Shown one piece after another: positions 10,027-25,379 of a stretch of 64,000 bases of DNA. A program made the position numbers and the translations under genes. The DNA is from Cercozoa sp. M6MM (lineage: Eukaryota; Endomyxa: Ascetosporea). Numbering within the stretch: position 1 is the stretch's first letter; each line of letters begins with the position of its first letter. Where the stretch lies: the NCBI GenBank assembly GCA_040357565.1, contig JBDODJ010000062.1, one strand, 5' to 3'. Below the pieces are notes generated by a model that made no database searches, had not been told where the DNA came from, and saw only the letters and a program-made list of their open reading frames with translations.

Positions 10027-12306
10027 ATGCTGCAGGTGGGCTCGCCGCTAAGTGGTTTTCTCTCGCGGCAAGATGACCGCCAGCTGCACGAATTTGCCAA
10101 TCACGCCCCCGTGTCTGTTTCGATTTTGCCTGCTCGAAACAGGTGAGTTTGCATGCTCTCAGCAGTCTCAGCTTGTGACTCCTCTGCGTATGTTCGTCGT
10201 GTGCATTGTTACCTGTATACTGCCTTTCATCGCAAGGACAGTCGAAGGAAGTTGTCGATCGTCATCCCTCAGTGCTCGAGACGAAACTGGCCACAGCGAA
10301 AACGGCATGAACCCGAGCTCCAAGGCTTTGGCAGTGCGGCGCGCATCGATAAAGTTGCGCTCGTTCAAACTACAGGCACACCTGGGCGCGTATGTGCCAA
10401 TTCGTATCAAAAGGCAGTGCCACTGCAGAAGCAACTTGCGACACCCTCGCAGTCAAAGAAAGGGTACTCTGGTCTCGCGAGTCGAACGAAGCGACCGAGA
10501 TTCGGGGATGGAGGGCTTGAGCAAATATCTCGTTGGACGGCACCAGGTCCTGCCAGCTACGCGCCTCCAGTGCTACAGGCCGAACTGACAACAGACTCGA
10601 GCTCGGAGCTGCCGGCACCTTTTTTTGCTGGGGTATCGTCAACGCTCTTTCTGTTTTATAGAACTGTATTTATTGTGCCACTGACTGGATCGATTCTTCC
10701 CAGATACGTAAGGGGAAGACAGTCCTACGTGACTCTACGATAACTGCAAGCAAGCAGCGAGAAGAATCTCCGAGTCAGCTGCAAAAAAACTTAGGAGAAC
10801 AGTTCAATCCAGAGACACACTGGAAACAACACTCGAAAAGGAAGCGAACCGCCAAGATACTCGACCTGCAGCACAGGAGGCTGCGAAAAGCAACCGTCAA
10901 ATCAGTGAACTCAAGCTGCGAGTCACTTCCACCAGTTTCGAAGCGAGAACTGATGTTCTTCCGCGAACAGCACTTCCGCGAACTCGCTCTGGAAGTGAAG
11001 TTGCACAAGATCGAGCAGCTTGCCCTTGAGAAAACTCGTCAGAAGAAACAGCCAGATGTGCGACAAGCTGCTTCGGCGAGAGGGCAAACCGACGAAACAC
11101 GGCAGACGCAAACTCAAGCGAAATCCTACAGTGCTCGAGCAGTTACGGTGCCCAGAAGACACTTGGAGGAAGAACCGGAATCACCAGCACGACTGAAGAC
11201 GCAGTACAGTTTCACGAATTTGTTGCGCTCGCTTGAACACAGCGAAGATGCAACCGAGTTCGAAACAAGGCTGAAAGAAGAACCTGAAGCGAGTTGGACG
11301 ATGCTGAAACCGCCGAGTCTGGACCTGGCCTCGCTCCGTGGTGCTGATATCAGTTCCGCCTCATTCCCACCGAAACTGCCGAGTCTTCGCGCTGCTGTAT
11401 GAATTGCGCCTCAACTTTTTGTGTTTTCTTTGTCCATTTGAGAGCACTGGTTGCAGCAATGGGTGCGACGACGCGACGGGTCGAACTTCGAGGCAGGCAC
11501 AGGTGCCACGCGGCAAGCGCACCGAAAGACGCTGCTAGGTGCGATTTACATGGCGCTGCAGCAACGTGGACATGAAGCTTCGGGTTTCTTTGGCGGTTTT
11601 TCTGCTCGCGTACTACTCGTTTTTTGAGCCAAAACTACATTAAAATACAGCCCTTTCCGTATTTGGACAGTACGAGTCGGAGGAATCGAGTTCGCTCACG
11701 CCAAAGTCGGCATCAGCGACGACTGCGTCTATCCGCATCAAGACCGCCAAGCGTTTTCCGCGCAGCAGTCGAAGTAGGAGCCTGAGTACCACGGGCTCCG
11801 GCAAGCAATGTTCCAGCCGTAGCACACGAAAGCAACAACAACAACACGCTTCCGTATCCGATCTTGAAAGCATCGACGAAGGTGCACTGGCTGATGTCGA
11901 GCTCTGCTCCGGCAGGCCCGTGGTATGACTCCAGTCACTTGCTTTTTCACGAGTCAAGTTGCGAGGATTAGATGGGATGTATCTGAAGCTTGAGTCGGGA
12001 ATACACACGAGCAGCTCGACAACGACTGGGTGCTGCGATTCGCCGTTCCCGCCGGTGTCACAACGACTGCGCCACACTGCCACTCTCGCTCACGACAAAC
12101 TGAAGCTTCTGCGAACCGGTAATCGTCGCCGACTCAAACTCAGACAAAACAAGGCCCGACATTTGCGACGAGAACGACGAAGTCCCGAGGAGTCTCACAA
12201 TACGGCCGATTCCGCCGCCAATGTTACAGGCACTGGAAATGGCGAGCCGTTAACGTTGCTGATTTCGGCACCGTTTCGGCTTCCTAGTCGGAAATACTAC
12301 GACTAG
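10027..12306 (+). CDS. Probable sperm-tail PG-rich (SHIPPO) repeat protein, otherwise unknown
   Basis: Several exons on the plus strand, with the region before 10700 not fully resolved. An ATG at 10027 opens MLQVGSPLSGFLSRQ. Between about 10300 and 10600, phrases such as GFGSAARIDKVALVQ and ASRTKRPRFGDGG with TAPGPASYAP resemble the sperm-tail PG-rich repeat (PGPxxYxP) of axonemal microtubule-associated proteins. After an intron at 10633-10703, a long basic helix-rich exon runs to 11400 (ELMFFREQHFRELALEVKLHK), then exons at about 11459-11538, 11651-11926 and 11980-12306 encode Ser/Arg-rich disorder. The stop is TAG 12304-12306. Lying next to SPAG6 suits a flagellar role, but the repeat call rests on one good motif and one weak one. 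Confidence 0.5.
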
Positions 12307-12880
12307 ATATCGGTAATGGAGTCGCGAACTAACGGAGTCAAGTTTGTCGGCCGCCAGTGTAGGGGGGAGGGGGATAGTACAGTCTATGTACAGTACAGTT
12401 GGTACACACACACAGTGCTGCGGTATCGGCATGCTGCCCGCGTCGCGCAGAGCGCACGGTGTGCAGTCAAGTTGACGAAAAACCTACAGTACGCGGCAAG
12501 GTCGAGCGTCGTCTATCGTATCACGATCGATCTCGACTCTTATCAGTCGAACCAAGTCCTCCGCGGAACATGACCTCAGTTGTGTAGATTTACTGTAAAA
12601 AGCTACGTTAAAGTTGAATGGAGTTTGGTGATTCTGTCGGTCGGGTGTGCCATTCACAAAAACTGGTCCTGTCTGAGGTACTGTTGCCTTTAGATCGAGG
12701 AAGCTTGACTTCTTTCGTTTGACGTCGCTCGACTTGACTAATCTCGCACTACACTCGACTATAACCTGGCGGCAGAACGCAACGCGACGCGACGGTGGAC
12801 TACGAACAAGTCGATCGAAGCTGAGAAAGTATCGTCCGTTGGCCAGTTCGTTCAGTTCGAATTCAGCGCAGTGCTGGCGG
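12307..12880. other. Convergent intergenic region
   Basis: About 570 bases between convergent stops. TACAGT-like strings occur at about 12375-12420; nothing else is recognisable. Confidence 0.3.
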
Positions 12881-16337
<3,457 letters not shown>

Positions 16338-16576
16338 CCGCGCGAAAATTTGATTGCACTTGACGCCCGAGTTTTGAGCTCTTGACCTAACCAATGTGTG
16401 TTCAACACGTGCCTCACACGCGTGCGCACAAACGGGTGTATGTATTCGCTAGGGTGACGGTGACGTTTTTAAACTTTTTAGTTTTTAAAGAGGGTTTTGT
16501 TTTGATTTAACCGTACAACGCAATACGGATTTTCGTTCGGCAGCAGCTGCTGTTTTTTGGTCTTCTCGATACCGTC

Positions 16577-17791
16577 TCACGATTTAAAGCGACGAAGCCG
16601 GCTGCGGCGTCGATCCTTGGTACTCGACACCGGCACATTCGCAACTTAAAACAAACAAAACAACAGTTCTCGGGCCGAAAACAGAACAGCTTAAAAGAAT
16701 CTGGATACATTTGTTCCATGCGATCACTTCCAAAGAAGGGCACCTTGCCGCCACTGCAAAAATATTTTAGTTTCTTGAGGTTTTGGATGGGAAAGGGTCA
16801 AGAACACCTTTCAGTTGTCACAACAATCCAGGGAGCTCCAAATGCGCCCAGTTCAGATGCTTCATCCTGTTCGAAGGGACATGAGAACTCAAAGAATAGT
16901 CAGGAGAGAAGTTGAGGGTGGAATTTACCGTGTTGGCACGCAACAAGTTCTTGACTGAGTCAGAGTTGGCCTTTTCTGTATCGAATATTCTCCACGTCAG
17001 TCGAATCAAGTCAAGTCAGTCAAGTCAAGTTCAGTTCAGTTCGCTGTACCCAGTAGAGTAGCAACCGTGTCCTCCGGCAGTGCACTCAGGATGGCTGGCA
17101 AGTCCTCCTGTCCACCAGCACAGAGTAAAAGCAGCTGAACAGGAAAAGTACGCTATCAAAAACAAAATCAACAGTTTCACAAGGCGACTTGTCACGCCAC
17201 GTCCCGTACCACAGCAGGCGCGAAACCTCTGTTCGCACACTTATCTATACACAGAAAACTGGAAAGTTCCCGTACAATTGTACCCTCACACAAAGCAGGA
17301 CCGCCGTGCTCGAGTGCTGCAGTCGCAACACGCATCAAAGGCAGACTGCGAAACAACACTTGTGGCGAGTGCAGTCCCTTCAACGGCACCTTGAAGTGTT
17401 TGGCACCGCTTTAATTCGCACAAACACGATCAGTCAGTGATCAGTCAGTCGGTTAGCAAAATACAAAGAAGTCTACCGTTGCAAATCCAGCATCATGTAG
17501 CGATTCTTGTACGGATTGAAACCGGGCGGTTTGTTGTTGGCGTTTTTCATTATTCCGCCCAGATACATCTAAGTTAAGCGGAGGTAACTAGCATAACACC
17601 GGATGATACAATACAGTCATCATATCATACAGGGCGCAGATGCAGATCAATCAGCTTCGCCTTTTGGTAGCGCAGAAGTGTCTCAAACGCGAGCCTAACA
17701 AACAGCCGTGCTACATCAAGTACCAACAACACAGTTGTTCGTACCACGAATACGGTGACACGCAGTCATAGAAAACATCGATTCGGCGCAT
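16577..17791 (-). CDS. GSTK1: Glutathione S-transferase kappa (DsbA-like thioredoxin fold)
   Basis: About eight exons. The start MRRIDVFYDCVSPYSW contains the active-site region with the family's catalytic Ser (SPYSW). Then come LAFETLLRYQKAKLIDLHLRP, GGIMKNANNKPPG (glutathione-binding GxMKxxxNxPP), NPYKNRYMMLDLQR, a variable helical domain (PLKGLHSPQVLFRSLPLMR), NSDSVKNLLRANT, ELGAFGAPWIVVTTE with the cis-Pro-containing GAFGxP motif, and VPFFGSDRMEQ with the terminal FGSDR. Stop TGA 16577-16579. GSTK enzymes act in mitochondria or peroxisomes and conjugate or reduce hydroperoxides using glutathione. The tail is Arg-rich and ends FKS, not the ARL of mammals, so targeting is unclear. Middle joins (17040-17300) are less certain. 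Confidence 0.9.
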
Positions 17792-18080
17792 GGTCCACTC
17801 TGTCTCAGGAAGCCAACTCCCAAAAATAATACTGCACCGAAAATACAGTACAGTAAATCCTTCAGTACCGGACGGTAGTAAACTGACTTTACTAGCAATG
17901 TACACAGAATGTGCTCACGTTCGTGCCAATACACTTGAGATTTGCTTCAAGTTGCTCTGCCGTCTAGATACGGGAGCAATGATCTCGCAGCTTGGCTTTT
18001 TAATTATCGCGAAACCTGTCTTTGGAGTAATTCGGTCTAAACAACTAACAGCGTACTTTTTTAGTTGGGACGGCATGCTC

Positions 18081-20650
18081 TCAGTTGGCAGGAAACACGA
18101 GTAATTGCGTATCGCGCGAGCCGAGGTTCGTGGTAGCGATCTCGGCCAGAGCGTCGTCGTTCGTGCGCACCTCGCCAACGGCAAAGTCACCGGACGGTGC
18201 GCGCGGAAAGGTGCGTGTCGGCACCAGTCGCATGTTGTGCAGCACGAAGCGTTTCTCGGCGTCGTCGTAGGCGATCGATAGTCGCATGATGCCTCCCGAG
18301 TCGCCGGACGTTCCCACTAACGCGACGCGCGCGGTGCACCTACCATATGGCATTTTAGGGTTGCTATGCCGTCACCGGTCAGTTTAGATTACTGCTGCTC
18401 GACACAAGCAGAGCCGAAGGACCAGCCGAAGTTGTCCAACGGAGCGCCAAACACTTGCGTGATTTCTTCGAGCGAGAATTTGACGGTTTTGGCGGCATCT
18501 CCGATCACACGGCCCTGCTGATCGAGACGTGTGCCGATCAGCAGCAAGGAACCCTCACGGTAGTCGCCGGTCAATATCTCGGGTGCACCATCGCCGTCGA
18601 GATCACCTATCGTTACACATTCAGTACTGTCAGCACTAGTCGTTTGTACTCGAGGGATGAGTTTGTCGCTACCCAAGTAGGCACCGCCTTGGATACCAGC
18701 CCACTGGGTGCGTGCGATTGTGTCGTCGTAGTAGAGACCACCTCCAGGGTATTCGCCTGCCTCCTCAGTGTCGCGCAGGAAGCCCAGTACCAGTGTGCGC
18801 TCATTGTGCCTGTCGATGATTCTCTTGCCACTGCCGGACGCGTTGTTGTCGTAGAACACGAGTGCCACTCGGCCAGGGTAGCGCAACGACTCGTCGCAGT
18901 TCGGGTCGCAGGGTCGAATCGCAAAGCTCCCGAACACTGACACTGAGCCTCGGGGCGTTTCGTAGGTGTCGATGCGACGCGTTCCCAGCGAGTTCTCCCC
19001 GCGGGAGATAACTTGGACGGGCACTGTGCTCTCTCCTGCAGATGCTGACAGTGGAAACCTCTGTGTTCCTTTCACCTGTACACATCAAGAGTTGCCACCT
19101 GTAAACTTACTGCACAGTACACTATACTGTATTACTGTATGATTGGTGAAACTCACTTCGCCCGTGCCTTGTTTCAGGTAGAAGATGATGCCAATCGGTC
19201 CCTCCATGGGCCCTGCTCCAACCAGGTATGCATGCAGTAGAGAGTTCACTCAGACGAGTAATAATAATGGACCTGTTCTTCCATCCGGCACAAACATCAA
19301 CTCATTCAATCCGTCATTGTCCAGCTGCACATCAAGTTTCAGTAGTATGTAAATTACTGTACCGTACCGTACAGAGCCAGCTATGCCAGTGAGGCAAAGT
19401 TTACATCTCGAAACACTCCGACGGTTAGAGGTATCTGTGAGCCAGAGACCACGCGTTCCTGTCGCGCCCACGCGTTCCTGTCGCGCCCACTCGGTCACCT
19501 CCACTCGGTCCTCCTGCGACACAGCGTATTTACCAAGAACAGTTGAGTACAGTACCAGTACAGAAACGTTACCTCGACCTCAATTTTGTAGACAACGAGG
19601 TCTGTTCCACTCAAGCCTCCAAACAGCGCCACCTCGCTCAAGATTAGTTCATCAATGCCGTCGCCATCAACATCCAGTAGTGCTACGCCACCTGTGTGTA
19701 CATATTTGTGTTACATACTAATATCATAGATAGCAGAAAGCATTAATACTGTGCGTACCGGTGGTGTTTTTCGTTCCCAACTGCCACTCGCGTACCAGCG
19801 ACAGGTCGCCCTGCGGTATCCAAGCTGCGCATATATCCGACATTGCGCTTCTGTGTCAGTTTGTGTGACTCCCATCTCAGTTCTCTTTACGCGAGTTTGG
19901 GGACAAGCCGGCGCAGAAGCTTTCGTCACACGCTCGCTCGCGCCTGTCGCAGGCAGCCTCCCCGCAGAACTCGCCTAAAGTTCACATCTCGATGTATGAT
20001 ACACTGATAAGATACTAGTGAGTACCGACAGTACTGTATGGACACTATCCAAATGTTCTTATCTAATTGCTAGTGATTGATTATTACCGCGGACTTCATC
20101 ACGCAACGGGTTGTACAAGTAGGTGCAACGCGACAACTGCGTGCTGACGCAAGTTGATCCGCTTTCAAAAAACCAACGACATGACCTACGGTGTCAAAGT
20201 AAGTTGCAACAACTGAACTGAAGTACCTTCCTTGGTGCATGCCAAGGTGACACTTGGACCCGAACTGTGGCAACGGTTCAAAGTCCCACACGCACTGCGT
20301 GAGAGAGGGACACGCGCTCAACGGGCACTCACTGCGTTTAGTTCATTGAATCGATTTTAGTTCAGTTTTTGCGATTAAAGATGACTAGCAATTAGAGAAG
20401 TACATTTGGATGGTGTCACTCGGGTTCACCGGGTTGAAGCAGCGACGAGCGCATGCCGTTCTTAACTGAAAGATTGTGAAATCTGTCAGTTTTATTTTTC
20501 GGTTTCAGTTAACTTAAATTGTACTGTACCCCATCAGGCACTGGCGAACAGCTATGCCAAAGCGAATACCCAACGGGGCACAAAGATGTCATCCAGTTGC
20601 TCTAACGTCCAGTTCACTTTGAATTGCGGTCCCGGTTCAGTCAGATGGCT
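18081..20650 (-). CDS. Cys-rich plus FG-GAP/VCBS repeat protein, likely secreted or membrane-bound
   Basis: Exons read downward from about 20640: TEPGPQFKVNWTLEQ, then TACARRCFNPVNPS, ECPLSACPSLTQCVWDFEP, GSKCHLGMHQGRSCRW, GSTCVSTQLSRCTYLYNP and GEFCGEAACDRRERACDESF. This is a Cys-dense, extracellular-looking segment. It is followed by FG-GAP-like calcium-binding repeats: LLDVDGDGIDELIL (about 19660), FRDLDNDGLNEL (about 19320) and IGDLDGDGAPEILTGD (about 18590), the DxDGDGxxE motif of integrin alpha and ITFG1-type propellers. The stop is TGA 18081-18083. A 19-bp tandem duplication at 19452-19489 shifts the frame in one exon. The signal peptide exon is unresolved; MKMLLFCF near 20880 is a candidate. 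The function is unknown; adhesion or glycan binding would be typical of the fold. Confidence 0.72.
19452..19489. repeat. 19-bp direct tandem duplication inside an exon
   Basis: The unit CGCGTTCCTGTCGCGCCCA occurs twice, head to tail, with no mismatch. Nineteen is not a multiple of three, so one copy must be extra if the downstream FG-GAP frame is right. Confidence 0.95.
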
Positions 20651-21020
20651 GAAATGCAAAGTGTCAAGGCACCCCAGGTGACGCCGGGGGAACCGAAACC
20701 TTAGTTTTCGGGCTTTGAATCCAAACTGAAACCGTGACCGTTGCGGGCTTCATACGATATGTGTGTTACAGACTGACTTAGATTAGGCAGTCTCCGCGTG
20801 CGTGGATGAACCTAGGCTGACCATTTGTCTCCAATATTGAAGGCATTGAAGGCTTGAAGCAAAAAAGAAGCATCTTCATGTTTTAGCTTCCGTTCGGTCG
20901 ACCGGCACTAGTCAAAGCGTAAAACACCACGTGCGGTTACCATATATACGGGTGGCACCGATGCTTAACAGTTAATCATAACGTAAAATGCAACCTGAGC
21001 GACGGCAAATCGAGACGTAA

Positions 21021-21139
21021 TCATACGAAGAAGGCAAAGTAGGTCATGAGCAGCAGCACGGCCATCAACACGAAGATCAGGCAAATGTATTTGCGACTGC
21101 GCGTGCCTGTTTGGCCACACGGAGTAGGTACAGCATGCA

Positions 21140-21180
<41 letters not shown>

Positions 21181-21282
21181 NNNNNNNNNNNNNNNNNNNN
21201 NNNNNNNNNNNNNNNNNNNNNNNNNNNNNNNNNNNNNNNNNNNNNNNNNNNNNNNNNNNNNNNNNNNNNNNNNNNNNNNNCT

Positions 21283-21313
<31 letters not shown>

Positions 21314-22614
21314 ACACACTCACACACACACACACACAATCGACCAAGCGACAAGCAGCGGGGGGGGGGGGGGTACCCAGGATCTTGTGCATCATCTGCA
21401 TGGCATGCTCCATGCGCGCACTCACCTGAACGACGGAACACACAGACTCGCCGTTGATACACTAGAAAACAACTGCACAACACACCTCATCAGCACGGTC
21501 CTCGATTTCGCCGAGCAGTTCGTTGTGCTCCTACCTCACACAACGAAATCCAAAGAAAAGACAAGAGTTTATAGGGTAAAAGGGTAGAACGAAGGGCTAA
21601 AGTAGTGCGATACAGTTAGCTCTTGGTTCATGTCGTCGGTCATAACGCCCAGTCGCTGCAACGAGGCCAACATGTCGTCCATCACCTCGTCCTGCTCGGC
21701 ACGCGTCTCCTCCTGCGGCGGCGAGGGGAGGGGTAGGATGGATACTGGAGGGGGTGGGGGGTGGGTAAAGTTACAAGCTGCTGCTGCTGCTGCGTGACAA
21801 AGTCGACATTGTGCCGGTCCACTTCTTGTTGAACAGTGTCGCGTGCTCTATCGACCCGTCGCGCCTGCCGGGGCTCAATGAATGGTGAAAGAGGGGGAGA
21901 GATGGAAGGAGCAAACGGTACCGACTGCTCGTCGCGTCGCTCTTTCTGCGTCGTTTCGTGCGAGCGCAGCTGCTCGCGACACTGACGAAACGCAACAACT
22001 GTTCGAAAGAGCACACACAACATATGGCAACAAGGCATACCTCACTCACGATGCCATGTGCTTCCGCAGCGAATGCACTGAAACAACCAGTTTCACAACT
22101 TAAGAACAGAACAAACGAAAGCTACCGCCGTCGGTCAAGTTCGCCGTCGTCAATGTGCACAAAGCGTGCTCTGTCAGCTACAAAAAACAGGATAATGCCG
22201 AAACCAGCAGGACAGAAACGAACCTTCAACAGCTGCAACTGCATTTTGCGCTGACTTGACGCGTTTTTCGACTTTTTTAAGCGTCGCCGTGGCCTGCAAA
22301 CCCAGCAACACGGTCGCTCAATCAGTCAACACAAAATGCGGAGAAACGCAGCTCTACCTGATGCTTCAAGCGCTCATACCTCTCGTTCCTGCAGACAGCA
22401 TCGATGAAATCACACCAAAACTCTCAAAACAACCTCCTACCGGTACGTGTTCTCTGAATCGCGCACCTTCCTGTTCAATTTGGCACAAAGCAGATACAGT
22501 GACTCCGAATCCCAAAAGAGCAAAAACGAACCGCCACAGCGCGACATCGTCTTGCAAACGACCCAAGGCCTGCTGGATCTTTCGCTGGAGGAGGAAGAAT
22601 GGGTCGTTGTCCAT
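21021..22614 (-). CDS. Qc-SNARE of the syntaxin-6/Tlg1/SYP61 type
   Basis: The start MDNDPFFLLQRKIQQALGR (22614) matches the DPFF opening of syntaxin 6, which begins its three-helix N-terminal domain. It continues with NERYERLKHQ, LKKVEKRVKSAQNAV, DRARFVHIDDGELDRRR (the family's conserved FxLDxxELxxRR) and AFAAEAHGIVSE. After a Gln-rich linker comes the SNARE motif, EQDEVMDDMLASLQRLGVM, then NQEL, EHNELLGEIEDRADEV and ARMEHAMQMMHKIL, with the zero-layer Gln expected in the middle. The tail anchor YICLIFVLMAVLLLMTYFAF ends at FV and TGA 21021-21023. Syntaxin-6 relatives act in fusion at the trans-Golgi and endosomes. A CA microsatellite with a 100-N gap sits in the intron before the anchor exon. 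Confidence 0.9.
21141..21338. repeat. (CA)n microsatellite interrupted by a 100-N gap
   Basis: CA repeats run up to the gap (21181-21280) and resume after it, all inside the last intron of the SNARE gene. The gap is probably an unresolved repeat, so its true length is unknown. Confidence 0.9.
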
Positions 22615-23201
22615 CTTTCAAGCCACTCGTGACAAGAAAACAATTAGTGGCTTAGCAACGCAACTCGTGTGCGCACAGGGTATCTTTTGCTGCACTGCCA
22701 CGCCCAGATACACCTGATCTGTGCCTGAGCCTGCCTGATCGACTTGAAAAATACAAAATCACCAGCTGCCAGAGACATCACCAACCATTTTTGTTGTGAA
22801 GTTACGCGTGTTTCGCGAAGTAAATGAGTTGTGAGCCGCTGCACCGTGGAAGCCTCCGGGCGAGCTCGACACCGCCGGGGGCATCGGCACCGACGCTGCA
22901 TTGCAAGCCGATGGAGTCATGGACGACCGCGAGAAGGTGTCTGTGTTACCTTGAGAGTTTGATGATATTGATATTGACGATTCACTGTTGCGGCAAAGAA
23001 ACATGTGACTTTACTGGTAAAACTACCTGTAAAGTTACATGTAATTTTACATGAAACTTTACTTGTAAACATACCTCACGAATTTGCCACTTTTCGCCTC
23101 GCCAATCGAATTGCCATGGAATGTAATGTAATTTACGGCAAAGAAAACAAACAAAACTACGCTACGACAGTACTAGTATCTCTCAGTCTGGACACAATAT
23201 T
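22615..23201. other. Intergenic region between two minus-strand genes
   Basis: About 590 bases between the SNARE start and the stop of the next gene. It holds a minus-strand Ser-rich open frame (about 23004-22759, SSISISSNSQGNTD) with no recognisable domain, which could be an unjoined exon or chance. A cluster of CTGTAAAGTTACATGTAATT-like strings lies at about 23010-23060. Confidence 0.3.
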
Positions 23202-25379
23202 TTAGCTCGCGTGGGCGGCGATCTCAGCCTGCTTCTCGGCCAAGAAGCGAGCGGCCTTGCTGGCCTGTCTCAAATGTACGTGGTATAGATGTGTACATAG
23301 TGTAAGTACATAGATATATATACATATATATATACCGGCATGAACTTGGCAGCCTCGTGCATCTGCTTCTCGAGGATGAAGATGGTGCCCTCGGCGTTGC
23401 CGGGCATGGCCTTGACCTCTTCCAAGTAGGCCTCGGCCTCCTTGAGCTCGTTCTGCGCCGCCTCGAGCTTAGCCGCGGCCTCGGCTGCCGCCTGTCGGGG
23501 GTAGGGGTAGGGGGTAGGGGTAGAGTAGAGTAGGGTAGGGGTAAAACAAGAGTACCGCCTTGGCAGCACTGGCGGCTTCCTCAGCAGCAGCAGCGGCAGC
23601 AGCAGATCTACATGTTGGGGGTAAAGGAGTGGGAGCGAGGTAGGGTAAGAAACGTACTGCTTGGCAGCAGCGGCCGATTTGGCAGCGGCAGCGCCAGCCG
23701 CTTGCGCCGTCGAGCGTGCCTACAGAAACGAGATACTTACCCCCCCCCCCCCACCCCCAGTGTATAGAGACATACGTTATCGGCAGCGTCGGAGGCGATC
23801 TTGGTCACCTTGCGCTGTCGCTTGAGTGCCGATTCTTGAGTGATCTTGGCGCGACGCAGCGGCAGCGGGTCCTCGCTCTTGACCTAGAGGGAGAGGGGTA
23901 AAGGAGGGGTGTGAGGGGGGGGGGGGTAACTACCTGAGCCAGCTCGGCAGCCGCACGATTGCGAGTCACGATGCCAATGCTCTATGAGGGGGGGGGGGGG
24001 GGCAACGGGGCTCGAGTGCGGGGGGGGGGGCAAGATTACCGAGTCGGTGCTCTTGGCCTCAAGCTCGGCGATCTTGCCGTTGTAGGCATCCTCCTCGGCC
24101 TTGAGTGCATCCACGGCCTGCTGCACCTCGGCTTCGGCCGCCTTGGCAACGTCCTCGGCCGCCTGGGACAGAAGGGTAAAGGGAAGGGTAAAGAGTAGGG
24201 GGAGGGTAGGATAGGAGGGATATGGTAGGGTAGGGTAGGAGAGGTAGGGGTAGGAGGGTAAAAACCTGAGCCTCGTCGGCGGCCGCCTTGGCAACAGCTT
24301 CGGCCGCCGACGCTTTCTCGGCCTCCTCGGCCGCCGCCGCGGCTTCGGCGCGCGCCTCCTTGGCTGAGGGGAGTAAGGGGGTAAGGGGGTAAGGGATTAA
24401 GGGCGGGGCTAAACAGTCCTACCCTTCTCAACAGCGAAGAGCTCGGCCTCCACCGACGCCTTGCGTGCCTGCGAGGCCACCGCGAAAGCTGCGTCGCAAA
24501 CAAGGTTGTTTATCCGTCGGTACTACCTCTCTGAGATAGTAGGACAGGCAGTACCTTCTTGCACCTTCTTGAGACGAGTCTCGGCCTCCTATGGGAAGGG
24601 ATACAAAGCTAGGGCAGGGGGGTTAAAAGAGGGAGGGTAAACGCACCTGCAGAGCAGCGCCGTTGCTCGACTGCGGTCGCGTCACCAGCGCCGTCACGTC
24701 CTAGGGGGAAGGGGTAAATGGGGGTAGGGGGCTAACATGTGCAAGCCTACCAGGTTGTAACGGAACACAAGGAATTCAACGAGCGCCATTTTGCCATTGA
24801 AGTCGAGATCAATCTCACGCAGCCTACGGGGGGGGGGGGGGGGGCTAAAGAAGGCAGGAGGTGAAAGAGCGCTAAATTGATCGAACGCACTTCTTGCGCA
24901 GCGCGAGCACCGTGATGGCACCGTCGGTTTGTTCCAAGAATCGGTGCGACTCAAACTCGTCAAGCTCCTGCCCAATTGTTAAAGATCTAGAATAGCAAAC
25001 GGAACAAACCACTCAGTAGCACCAAAAACTTACGTTGCCATCCTCGGCAGCATCGTCAAGCTCAACGAACTTCTCAGCGTAGCCATAAACTGCACCAAGA
25101 TTCAAACAAATACAAAAAAAGCAAAACGCCAACAAACAACTGCAACTGAACTCTTAAAGAACAACCTCAAGTCAAGTCAACTCACCGCTATCGGCCTCCT
25201 CGGCAAGGCCGTCGTTCCAGAAGGCATTGAGAACCCACTTGGCCTGGTCCCAGTGGTTCTTGGCCACTGCGCAGGACGGTAAAGGGGTTTTCCCTTGCGA
25301 GGGTAAGGGCAAAAGCACAAGGCAAAAACGCACCGATGTCGGCAAAGCCGTTCTTCAGCTCGTCGGTCAGCTTCGACAT
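23202..25379 (-). CDS. EF-hand, Ala/Glu-rich coiled-coil protein of a conserved protist family
   Basis: About 15 exons. The N-terminal part is globular: MSKLTDELKNGFADIG, HWDQAKWVLNAFWNDG, YGYAEKFVELDD, then LDEFESHRFLEQ and REIDLDFNGKMALVEFL. The last holds a 12-residue EF-hand loop with Asp1, Asp3, Asn5, Gly6 and Glu12. A long Ala/Glu/Lys helix follows (KASAAEAVAKAAADEAQ; LKAEEDAYNGKIAELEAKS), broken by GIVTRNRAAAELAQ and SEDPLPLRRAKITQES. The end is EAEAYLEEVKAMPGNAEGTIF, then RFLAEKQAEIAAHAS and TAA 23202-23204. From memory, proteins with this exact layout occur across amoebae, ciliates and other protists and lack a good name. Calcium-responsive cytoskeletal binding is plausible but untested. 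Confidence 0.82.

Noticed and set aside
18613-18940. Alternative frames on both strands through the FG-GAP exon
   Set aside because: The frame containing IGDLDGDGAPEILTGD matches a known repeat and connects through valid splice sites; the others do not.
21046-21587. HTHTHT and CVCVCV frames spanning N runs
   Set aside because: They are translations of CA/TG microsatellites across an assembly gap.
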